Below are positions 6,668 to 12,854 of a DNA stretch of 13,581 nucleotides, piece by piece (position 1 is the stretch's first letter; every line of letters starts with the position of its first letter). The position numbers were made by a program, and so were the translations under genes. Source of the DNA: Cycloclasticus sp. GTDB lineage: Bacteria; Pseudomonadota; Gammaproteobacteria; Methylococcales; Cycloclasticaceae. The notes beneath the pieces are model-generated. The model had not been told where the DNA came from, made no database searches, and saw only the letters and a program-made list of their open reading frames with translations. The stretch lies in NCBI GenBank assembly GCA_018066825.1, contig JAGPVU010000084.1:1-13581 (forward strand), written 5' to 3'.

Positions 6668-7183
6668 ATGAAAAAATCTCTGGTATTGATTTTTATTTTG
6701 CAGTTGACAGGCTGTCTCGGTCTACCCGAAGGGGTTGAACCTGTTGTAGGTTTTAAACTTAGTCAATACCTAGGGAAATGGTACGAAATAGCCCGGTTAG
6801 ACCATTCTTTTGAAGATGGTTTAAGCCATGTGACGGCTGAATATAGTTTAAGAAAAGGCGGTGGTGTTCACGTACTCAATCGTGGCTTTTCAACGTCTAA
6901 TCAAAAATGGAAAGAAGCCATGGGTAAGGCTTCTTTTGTTAATGATGCCGATGAAGGCTATCTAAAAGTTTCTTTTTTTGGACCGTTTTATGGTTCGTAT
7001 GTTGTTTTTGAGTTAGATGAAGAAAACTATCAATATGCCTTTATATCGGGGCCGAACACGGACTACCTTTGGCTGTTATCAAGAACACCCCATGTTGCGC
7101 CTGAAGTAATGGCGCGTTTTATAAAAGCCTCAACAGCGTTGGGCTTTGATACCGACAAGCTAATTATTGTGCAGCAGGATTAA
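6668..7183 (+). CDS. blc: Outer-membrane lipoprotein lipocalin, Blc type
   Basis: The 171-residue protein starts with a lipoprotein signal ending in LTGC, so Cys16 is the lipid-modified residue. The next residue is Leu rather than Asp, which predicts sorting to the outer membrane. The lipocalin first motif GKWYEIARLDHSFE is at residues 36-49 and the strands continue through LKVSFFGPFYGSYVVFELD to LWLLSRTP, as in bacterial Blc. Blc proteins bind fatty acids or lysophospholipids in the periplasm and are linked to membrane repair or stress. The length is typical. It is the last gene of the 5189-7183 run, spaced 22 bases from its neighbour, and is followed by a weak terminator. Confidence 0.92.
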   Translation: MKKSLVLIFILQLTGCLGLPEGVEPVVGFKLSQYLGKWYEIARLDHSFEDGLSHVTAEYSLRKGGGVHVLNRGFSTSNQKWKEAMGKASFVNDADEGYLKVSFFGPFYGSYVVFELDEENYQYAFISGPNTDYLWLLSRTPHVAPEVMARFIKASTALGFDTDKLIIVQQD

Positions 7184-7185
7184 TT

Positions 7186-7202
7186 AAACCTATGGTTTTT
7201 TT
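7186..7202 (+). terminator. Short intrinsic terminator after the lipocalin gene
   Basis: AAACC (7186-7190) and GGTTT (7194-7198) form a 5-bp stem with a TAT loop, running into a T tract to 7202. The short stem makes it weak, but its position three bases after the stop codon fits. Confidence 0.5.
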
Positions 7203-7220
7203 AAATAAGTGGTGAGCGGT

Positions 7221-8132
7221 TTAAGTCGCACGAAAAAAACTCGGGTCAATCAGTTCAATAAAGTTTTTAGCGGGTAGTGATAAGGTGCCTTTTCGCTTCA
7301 TGGTGACACCGTAATGGTAATCGGGAAAATATTTCGATAAAGGTTTAGCGATTAATTGTTCTTTACCGGTTAATGAAACACTGGTGATGATTGAAATACC
7401 AAGGCCTAGTTCTACATATTTTTTGATAATTTCCCAGCTCCAGGCTTCTAACGATGTTTTATAACTGAGCTTATGTTTTTGCAATACATCATCGACAATG
7501 CGCCATGTATTTAGGTGTTTGGGCGGTAAAATAAGCTCGTATTGAATGATATCTTGCAAGCTGATATTTTCAACTGAGGCCAGTGGGTGCCCAAAGGGCA
7601 TAATCAGCACAGGCACAAAACGGTAAACTTGTTTGTAAAGAATATCTGCGGGTACCTCGAGCATGGGTCCGACGGCAAAGTCTACGTCACCGCTTCTAAT
7701 CGCATCGACCCCTGATTTGCCGGATACGTTATGCAGGCGGATGTGTACATGAGGGTATCGTTGCTTAAAAGTTTCTACGATCGTGGGCAACAGGTAGAGA
7801 ATACTGGCTTCGCCCGCAGCGATATTAATTTCGGCGGTTTCTTCTGGTTGGTGTAATGCAGTAAATCGGGTCGGTAAGCTGTCCATTTGTTCCACCAACG
7901 GCTGTGCTAGTTCCAGCAATTTTTTTCCGGCATCAGTTAACGTTATTTTGGGACCATTACGGATAAATAACTTAGCCTTTAATTCTTTTTCCAAGCCTTG
8001 TATTTGTAGCGAAACACTAGGTTGACTCAGTTGTAACAATTCCGCTGCTTTGGAAAAACCGCCCACCTTGGCAGCCATGCAAAATGAGCGAAGTTGTTTG
8101 TGCCGATTGGCTTTAATTGTTTTATTGTTCAT
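7221..8132 (-). CDS. LysR-type transcriptional regulator, divergent from aceB
   Basis: The 303-residue protein has the LysR layout. A winged helix-turn-helix lies at about residues 12-72 (LRSFCMAAKVGGFSKAAE, then LSQPSVSLQIQGLEKELKAKLF), and an effector-binding periplasmic-protein-like domain from about residue 95 to the end (EINIAAGEASILYLLPTIVETF). The effector domain resembles the CysB/Cbl style in its ending but the ligand cannot be read from sequence. It is divergent from aceB with 120 bases between starts, the usual arrangement for a LysR regulator and its target, so control of the glyoxylate shunt is the best inference. The candidate operator at 8142-8166 lies only ten bases from its own start codon, which fits negative autoregulation. 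Ribosome site is weak. Confidence 0.93.
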   Translation of the reverse strand: MNNKTIKANRHKQLRSFCMAAKVGGFSKAAELLQLSQPSVSLQIQGLEKELKAKLFIRNGPKITLTDAGKKLLELAQPLVEQMDSLPTRFTALHQPEETAEINIAAGEASILYLLPTIVETFKQRYPHVHIRLHNVSGKSGVDAIRSGDVDFAVGPMLEVPADILYKQVYRFVPVLIMPFGHPLASVENISLQDIIQYELILPPKHLNTWRIVDDVLQKHKLSYKTSLEAWSWEIIKKYVELGLGISIITSVSLTGKEQLIAKPLSKYFPDYHYGVTMKRKGTLSLPAKNFIELIDPSFFRAT

Positions 8133-8141
8133 AGGTGCATT

Positions 8142-8166
8142 CTATCATTGTTTTTATTAATGATAG
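8142..8166. promoter_or_regulatory. Candidate LysR recognition site in the regulator/aceB spacer
   Basis: CTATCATT (8142-8149) and AATGATAG (8159-8166) are perfect inverted arms around nine bases. The dyad centre is the centre of a T-N11-A motif (T8148, A8160), the standard LysR signature. It lies about 64 bases upstream of the predicted aceB transcription start, the usual place for the LysR recognition site. Confidence 0.6.
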
Positions 8167-8183
8167 AGATAGTTTTATTGGGA

Positions 8184-8211
8184 TTGTATAGGGATAGAAA
8201 ACGTCTATAAT
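8184..8211 (+). promoter_or_regulatory. Predicted sigma-70 promoter of aceBA
   Basis: TTGTAT (8184-8189) and a perfect TATAAT (8206-8211) are spaced 16 bases apart, predicting a start near 8218 and a leader of about 35 bases. The poor second half of the -35 is usual for an activator-dependent promoter. A strong ribosome site AGGAGA follows at 8241-8246. Confidence 0.6.
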
Positions 8212-8252
8212 GCGGCGCACCATCATTTAAAAACAGCGTTAGGAGATACCTC

Positions 8253-9836
8253 ATGAAAACACTCAGCTTTACTGGCGAAATGACAGCCGAATACGCGAAC
8301 ATCTTTAATGATGAGGCAAATAACTTTGTAGCAACCCTAGCCGAAGAGTTTGCTCCACGTGTTGGCGCGCTACTAGAAGCGCGGAAAGTAAAGCAGACTG
8401 AAATTAATGAAGGTAAATTGCCAGATTTTTTAGCTGAAACCAAAAGCATTCGTGAGGGCGACTGGACTATTCTTGGTGTTCCTGAAGACTTGCTGGATAG
8501 ACGCGTAGAAATTACCGGCCCCGTTGACCGTAAAATGATTATTAATGCCCTAAACGCTAACGTTAAGGTGTTTATGGCGGATTTTGAAGATTCGCTTGCA
8601 CCGACTTGGGAAAAAGTGGCCCAAGGTCAAATTAATATGCGTGACGCGGTGAATGGCACGATTAGTTTAGATGATCCTAAATCAGGTAAGCATTACGAGT
8701 TGAACGACGACCCGGCGGTGTTGATTTGTCGCGCTCGAGGCCTGCATTTGCCTGAAAAACACATCAAATTGTATGACCAAGACATCCCGGGTGGTTTGAT
8801 TGATTTTGCTTATTATTTTTTCCATAACTACCAAGCCTTATTAGCGAAAGGGTCAGCGCCGTATTTTTATATTCCTAAGCTGCAGTCTCATCAAGAAGCA
8901 CGTTGGTGGGCTGATGTAATGGATAGAGCTGAAGACTTAATGGGTTTAAAACGCGGTACGGTTAAAGCCACCGTGCTTATCGAAACCTTACCCGCTGTGT
9001 TTGAAATGGATGAAATTCTGCACGAATTTAAAGACCATATCGTGGCGCTTAACTGCGGTCGTTGGGATTATATCTTTAGTTATATTAAAACACTTAAAAA
9101 CTACCCAGATCGTGTGCTGCCCGATCGCCAAGTGGTCACCATGAACCAACCGTTCTTAAGTGCTTACTCACGTTTGTTGATCAAAACCTGTCATAAACGT
9201 GGCGCTCTAGCGATGGGCGGCATGGCGGCGTTTATTCCCGCTAAGGACGCAGAAACCAATGCCGCCGTTTTAAAGAAGGTGGTTGGTGATAAAACATTAG
9301 AAGCTAAAAACGGTCACGACGGCACTTGGGTGGCTCATCCTGGGCTTGCCGATACGGCAATGGCAGTATTTGACGAGTACATCGGCGCTGGTAACGCGAA
9401 CCAAATGCACGTATCTCGCGCTGATGACGCTGAGGTAACGGCGGCAGAATTACTTGAACCATGTGCGGGCGACAGAACAGAAGAGGGCATGCGCGCTAAC
9501 TTGCGTATTGCGGTTCAATACATTGAAGCATGGATTCAAGGCAATGGCTGCGTGCCGATTTATGGCTTAATGGAAGATGCAGCAACGGCTGAAATATCTC
9601 GTTCATCTATTTGGCAGTGGATTCATCACGGTAAAGATTTAAGTAACGGTAAAAAAGTCACCATTGAGCTGTTCCGTCAATTAATGGCTGAAGAAATGGG
9701 GACGATTAAAAGCGAAGTAGGCGAAGAGCGTTTCAACGCAGGCCGTTTTGATGAAGCAGCAAAAATCATGGACCGCTTTACTACATCCGAAGAGCTGGTT
9801 GATTTCTTAACCGTACCCGCTTACGACTATTTATAG
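8253..9836 (+). CDS. aceB: Malate synthase A
   Basis: AceB condenses glyoxylate with acetyl-CoA and water to malate, the second step of the glyoxylate shunt, in the cytosol. The 527-residue length fits the A isoform (E. coli 533), not the roughly 720-residue G form. Visible active-site elements are the Arg-rich CRARGLHLPEKH segment (Arg160/Arg162), the magnesium ligands in ETLPAVFEMDE (Glu244) and NCGRWDYIF (Asp272), and the catalytic Asp442 in YGLMEDAATAEISRSS. It starts six bases after AGGAGA, one of the few strong ribosome sites here. It is divergent from the LysR gene and followed by aceA after 105 bases with no strong terminator between them, so the two are likely co-transcribed. Pseudomonads usually rely on the G form, so the A form beside a pseudomonad-type isocitrate lyase is notable. 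Confidence 0.97.
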   Translation: MKTLSFTGEMTAEYANIFNDEANNFVATLAEEFAPRVGALLEARKVKQTEINEGKLPDFLAETKSIREGDWTILGVPEDLLDRRVEITGPVDRKMIINALNANVKVFMADFEDSLAPTWEKVAQGQINMRDAVNGTISLDDPKSGKHYELNDDPAVLICRARGLHLPEKHIKLYDQDIPGGLIDFAYYFFHNYQALLAKGSAPYFYIPKLQSHQEARWWADVMDRAEDLMGLKRGTVKATVLIETLPAVFEMDEILHEFKDHIVALNCGRWDYIFSYIKTLKNYPDRVLPDRQVVTMNQPFLSAYSRLLIKTCHKRGALAMGGMAAFIPAKDAETNAAVLKKVVGDKTLEAKNGHDGTWVAHPGLADTAMAVFDEYIGAGNANQMHVSRADDAEVTAAELLEPCAGDRTEEGMRANLRIAVQYIEAWIQGNGCVPIYGLMEDAATAEISRSSIWQWIHHGKDLSNGKKVTIELFRQLMAEEMGTIKSEVGEERFNAGRFDEAAKIMDRFTTSEELVDFLTVPAYDYL

Positions 9837-9858
9837 TGACAGAGCCTAAGTTTCGTTG

Positions 9859-9882
9859 AACTGAAAAAAAACACTTTCAGTT
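9859..9882 (+). other. Stem-loop in the aceB-aceA spacer
   Basis: AACTGAAA (9859-9866) and TTTCAGTT (9875-9882) form a perfect 8-bp stem with an eight-base A-rich loop. No T tract follows, so it is unlikely to terminate. It could partly block read-through, protect a processed aceA message end, or set the ratio of the two products. Confidence 0.5.
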
Positions 9883-9941
9883 AACTCAGCTTTATAAATT
9901 TTAATTTAATTCAACTATCAATTAACCAAAAGGAGATAACA

Positions 9942-11540
9942 ATGTCATCTTATACCAATGATATAAAGGCTGTTTCAGCCTTAGTAGAGGCCAAAGGCGC
10001 ATCTTGGGATCCAATCAATCCTGAGTCAGTTGCCCGCATGCGCGCGCAAAACAAATTCAAGACGGGTCTTGATGTCGCCCAATATACGGCTGATATCATG
10101 AATGCTGATATGGCTGCATTTGATGCAGACAATACGAAGTACACCCAGTCGCTGGGTTGCTGGCACGGTTTTATCGGCCAACAAAAAATGATTTCCATTA
10201 AAAAACACTTCGGTGGAAAAACTGACCGTCGTTATCTCTACCTTTCTGGTTGGATGGTAGCAGCGTTACGTTCTGACTTTGGGCCGCTTCCTGATCAATC
10301 AATGCACGAAAAAACATCGGTTGCCTCGTTGGTTGAAGAGTTATATACATTTTTACGTCAAGCGGATGCTCGTGAATTAGGCGGTTTATTCCGTGACTTA
10401 GACGCAGCACGTGAATCAGGCGATGCATCGAAAGAAGCTAAGATTCAATCTAAAATTGATAACCACGTAACGCACGTTGTTCCTATCATTGCTGATATTG
10501 ATGCGGGTTTTGGTAATGCCGAAGCAACGTACCTAATGGCTAAGCAAATGATTGAAGCGGGCGCTTGTTGCCTACAAATTGAAAACCAAGTAGCTGATGA
10601 AAAACAGTGTGGTCATCAGGACGGTAAAGTAACCGTACCCCATGCTGACTTCCATTCGAAGATTCGTGCCTTGCGCCACGCTTTCTTAGAGCTAGGTATT
10701 GATAATGGTCTTATCGTTGCCCGTACTGACTCAGAAGGTGCTGGCCTGACTAAAGAAATTGCAGTTGTTAAAGAGCCAGGTGATCAAGGCGACCAATACA
10801 ACTCTTATTTAGATGTTGAAGAAATTGACGTTGCTGACATGGCTGAAGGTGACGTATGCTTTAACCGTGACGGTAAGCTGGTTCGTCCTAAGCGTTTGCC
10901 TTCTGGTTTATACCAATTCCGTCAAGGTACGGGTCCAGCGCGTTGTGTATTTGACAGTATCGAAGCGATTAAAGCAGGTGCTGATCTTCTTTGGATTGAA
11001 ACGGCTACGCCAAGCGTTAAAGACATTGCGGACATGATGAACGACGTGCGTAAAGAGATTCCTAATGCGAAACTTGTTTATAACAACAGCCCATCGTTCA
11101 ACTGGACGTTGAACTTCCGTCAACAAGCATTCGACGCAATGGTTGAAGCGGGTGAAGATGTATCTGCATACGACCGTGACGGTTTAATGAGTGCTGAATA
11201 CGACGAAACTGATCTAGCCCATGCTGCTGATGAAAAAATTCGTACATTCCAGGCTGATTCTGCTCGCGAAGCGAACATCTTCCACCATTTGATCACTTTG
11301 CCGACTTATCACACAGCTGCATTGTCTACAGACAATTTAGCTAAAGAGTACTTTGGTGATGCAGGTATGTTGGGCTACGTGGCTGGCGTACAGCGTAAAG
11401 AGATCCGTCAAGGTATCGCCTGTGTTAAGCATCAAAACATGTCTGGTTCAGACATGGGTGACGATCACAAAGAATACTTTGCTGGTGAGAACGCGCTTAA
11501 AGCGGGCGGTGCGAAAAATACGTCTAACCAGTTCTCTTAA
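9942..11540 (+). CDS. aceA: Isocitrate lyase, long (Pseudomonas-type) form
   Basis: AceA splits isocitrate into glyoxylate and succinate, the committed step of the glyoxylate shunt. The catalytic cysteine is in EKQCGHQDGKVTVP (Cys223), the counterpart of KKCGH in E. coli. Metal and substrate segments are visible in PIIADIDAGFGN and in the NSPSFNWT block near residue 385. At 532 residues it is about 100 longer than E. coli AceA (434) and matches the roughly 531-residue P. aeruginosa type. Extra segments include the region around residues 265-310 (KEPGDQGDQYNSYLD). A strong ribosome site AGGAGA (9931-9936) precedes the ATG, with the same AGGAGATA context as aceB. Co-transcription with aceB is likely and the operon ends at the terminator near 11589. 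Confidence 0.97.
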   Translation: MSSYTNDIKAVSALVEAKGASWDPINPESVARMRAQNKFKTGLDVAQYTADIMNADMAAFDADNTKYTQSLGCWHGFIGQQKMISIKKHFGGKTDRRYLYLSGWMVAALRSDFGPLPDQSMHEKTSVASLVEELYTFLRQADARELGGLFRDLDAARESGDASKEAKIQSKIDNHVTHVVPIIADIDAGFGNAEATYLMAKQMIEAGACCLQIENQVADEKQCGHQDGKVTVPHADFHSKIRALRHAFLELGIDNGLIVARTDSEGAGLTKEIAVVKEPGDQGDQYNSYLDVEEIDVADMAEGDVCFNRDGKLVRPKRLPSGLYQFRQGTGPARCVFDSIEAIKAGADLLWIETATPSVKDIADMMNDVRKEIPNAKLVYNNSPSFNWTLNFRQQAFDAMVEAGEDVSAYDRDGLMSAEYDETDLAHAADEKIRTFQADSAREANIFHHLITLPTYHTAALSTDNLAKEYFGDAGMLGYVAGVQRKEIRQGIACVKHQNMSGSDMGDDHKEYFAGENALKAGGAKNTSNQFS

Positions 11541-11555
11541 TTTGGGGCGGGTTTA

Positions 11556-11579
11556 TTAAGTTTTTTCTCTAAAACTTAA
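11556..11579 (+). other. AT-rich stem-loop just after aceA
   Basis: TTAAGTTTT (11556-11564) and AAAACTTAA (11571-11579) form a perfect 9-bp stem with a six-base loop, 10 bases upstream of the strong terminator. It may be an auxiliary stabilising or terminating hairpin for the aceA message. Confidence 0.6.
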
Positions 11580-11588
11580 GTATTAAAC

Positions 11589-11622
11589 AAGGCGATGTTC
11601 TTAATTGAATGTCGCCTTTTTT
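11589..11622 (+). terminator. Strong intrinsic terminator of aceBA
   Basis: AAGGCGATGTTC (11589-11600) pairs with GAATGTCGCCTT (11607-11618) over 12 pairs with two G-T wobbles and a six-base loop. It runs directly into a T tract ending at 11622. Confidence 0.9.
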
Positions 11623-11682
11623 CTAAAAGGTTAAAATTTCATTCTTTTTTTCGGTTAAAAACACCGTCAAGGTAATAGTATT

Positions 11683-12246
11683 ATGAGTCAAATTCCAAGC
11701 TATTTACAGGATGCGAAAAGCCTGTTAACAAAAGATGGTTTTGCAACAAGTACTGTCTGGTATCACGGAACGTCTTCCGCATTAGTCAGTTCCATTAAGT
11801 CTTACGGCCTAAAGTGTTCAGGCGATACGGCGATGAAGCTAGCTGCTAAAAGCACGATGGCAACGATTGGCAATAACTATACTGAATCTACCGAACCGGT
11901 TTTTTTAACCCAGAGCAAAGAGCTTGCTTATTACTGGGCGCAGCAAACTGTTAGAGAGCGAAGTGTTCGTTTTGACGGTGAAGAACGTGCTGTTGTGTTG
12001 GCCGTTTATCTACCCGAAGAACAGAATGCTAAGGTTTCACCTGATGTCGGGGCAGCTAGTTTGTTGATGATTAAAGAAGGTGAGTCGTACATGGCCTATG
12101 TCGCTAAAATTTACCAAGAATGCAATGCAGGCGTGCTTGATATTGATTTGATGAAGGCCAATCGATTGGAATATTTAACTAAACTTGGCATGGCCTATAT
12201 CAAGCAAGATATTGACGCTAAATTTGTTTCAGTTGTTTCTGCCTGA
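11683..12246 (+). CDS. Unrecognised 187-residue protein with ADP-ribosyltransferase/Tpt1-like features
   Basis: I do not recognise a named family. The cytosolic product (no signal or membrane segment) has WYHGTSSALVSSIKSYGLK at residues 26-44, a strand-His-Gly-Thr-helix-Gly-Leu pattern seen at the start of ADP-ribosyltransferase and Tpt1/KptA folds. It is followed by a VFLTQSKELAYYWAQQT segment at 73-89, the place where such folds carry a strand and a helix with an aromatic residue. A further strand VVLAVYLPEE follows at 104-113. A candidate triad would be His28, Tyr83/84 and a C-terminal acid, but no certain third residue can be assigned. AAGG (11669-11672) gives a modest ribosome site. It stands alone between two terminators. 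An NAD- or nucleotide-linked activity is inference only. Confidence 0.6.
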   Translation: MSQIPSYLQDAKSLLTKDGFATSTVWYHGTSSALVSSIKSYGLKCSGDTAMKLAAKSTMATIGNNYTESTEPVFLTQSKELAYYWAQQTVRERSVRFDGEERAVVLAVYLPEEQNAKVSPDVGAASLLMIKEGESYMAYVAKIYQECNAGVLDIDLMKANRLEYLTKLGMAYIKQDIDAKFVSVVSA

Positions 12247-12367
12247 CCATTAACATCGTGGTCTATCTTTTTCTAAAACAAATCGAGTTTAGCTCGGGGC
12301 AATGATAGTAAAAAAACGTGGTTACTGACTTAGCACTTAAAGTCGGTAATAAAACAGCATTATAAAT

Positions 12368-12457
12368 CGTTTCGTGTCAGATTGATTTGCTGACAAGCGC
12401 TCAGTGAGCTTGAGAAATGAAACCCGAGACACCATATATTGGTTCTCGGGTTTTTTT
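12368..12457 (+). ncRNA. Possible small RNA or structured 3' region upstream of clpS
   Basis: The stretch holds consecutive hairpins: TGTCAG (12375-12380) with CTGACA (12390-12395), CAAGC (12394-12398) with GCTTG (12408-12412), and then the strong terminator at 12421-12457. A TATAAA (12361-12366) with TTAAAG 18 bases upstream could be its promoter. It could equally be the 3' untranslated end of the 11683 gene message. No known family is recognised. Confidence 0.3.
12421..12457 (+). terminator. Strong intrinsic terminator upstream of clpS
   Basis: AACCCGAGA (12421-12429) pairs with TCTCGGGTT (12444-12452). An inner ACCA/TGGT stem continues it across a bulged C, and a T tract runs to 12457. 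It separates the preceding unit from clpS. Confidence 0.9.
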
Positions 12458-12478
12458 ATAAACTAACACCTACTTTTT

Positions 12479-12494
12479 CTGTCAAAATAGACAG
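12479..12494. promoter_or_regulatory. Small dyad upstream of clpS
   Basis: CTGTC and GACAG are inverted around AAAATA, 30 bases before the clpS ATG. Its position in the likely clpS promoter area suggests a protein-binding site, but short dyads arise by chance. No confident promoter could be assigned. Confidence 0.25.
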
Positions 12495-12523
12495 CAATAA
12501 TGATGACTTTTATTTAATACACT

Positions 12524-12850
12524 ATGGCCGATTTACCTTTTCAACACGATGATGACGGAAGCCTTGCGCTACAAGAGGCAAAGCCTAAACTTGAAAAACC
12601 ACCTATGTATAAGGTGCTATTATTAAATGATGATTTTACGCCGATGGACTTTGTGGTCTCCATTTTGCAAACTATCTTCTATAAAAACAAAGAAGAGGCG
12701 GTTAGAATTACAATGAATGTGCATACCAGTGGTATTGGTGTGTGTGGGGTCTATACTAAAGACATTGCAGAAACAAAAGTTCAACAAGTGTTGTTATACG
12801 CGCAAGAGAACCAACATCCCTTGCAGTGTACATTAGAAGAAGCGGAGTAA
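12524..12850 (+). CDS. clpS: ATP-dependent Clp protease adaptor ClpS
   Basis: ClpS binds N-degron substrates with bulky hydrophobic N-terminal residues and hands them to ClpA for degradation by ClpP. The 108-residue protein has the expected flexible N-terminus (to about residue 25) followed by the core PPMYKVLLLNDDFTPMDFVV, with the NDD degron-pocket residues. The VHTSGIGVCGVYTKDIAETKV block carries the conserved His. Length matches E. coli ClpS (106). It is upstream of clpA with a four-base gap between stop and start. No Shine-Dalgarno is clear before the ATG. In many gammaproteobacteria cspD is divergent at this place; here the spacer has no such gene. Confidence 0.96.
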   Translation: MADLPFQHDDDGSLALQEAKPKLEKPPMYKVLLLNDDFTPMDFVVSILQTIFYKNKEEAVRITMNVHTSGIGVCGVYTKDIAETKVQQVLLYAQENQHPLQCTLEEAE

Positions 12851-12854
12851 TAAA

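Noticed and set aside
8129..8449. A 106-codon minus-strand frame spanning the aceB start and the regulator/aceB spacer
   Set aside because: It overlaps the aceB promoter, ribosome site and coding frame, and reads as low-information sequence.
9950..11126. Several open frames of 60-82 codons antisense to or out of frame with aceA
   Set aside because: They lie inside a clear aceA coding frame, have no ribosome sites or domain patterns, and are expected by chance in a codon-biased gene.
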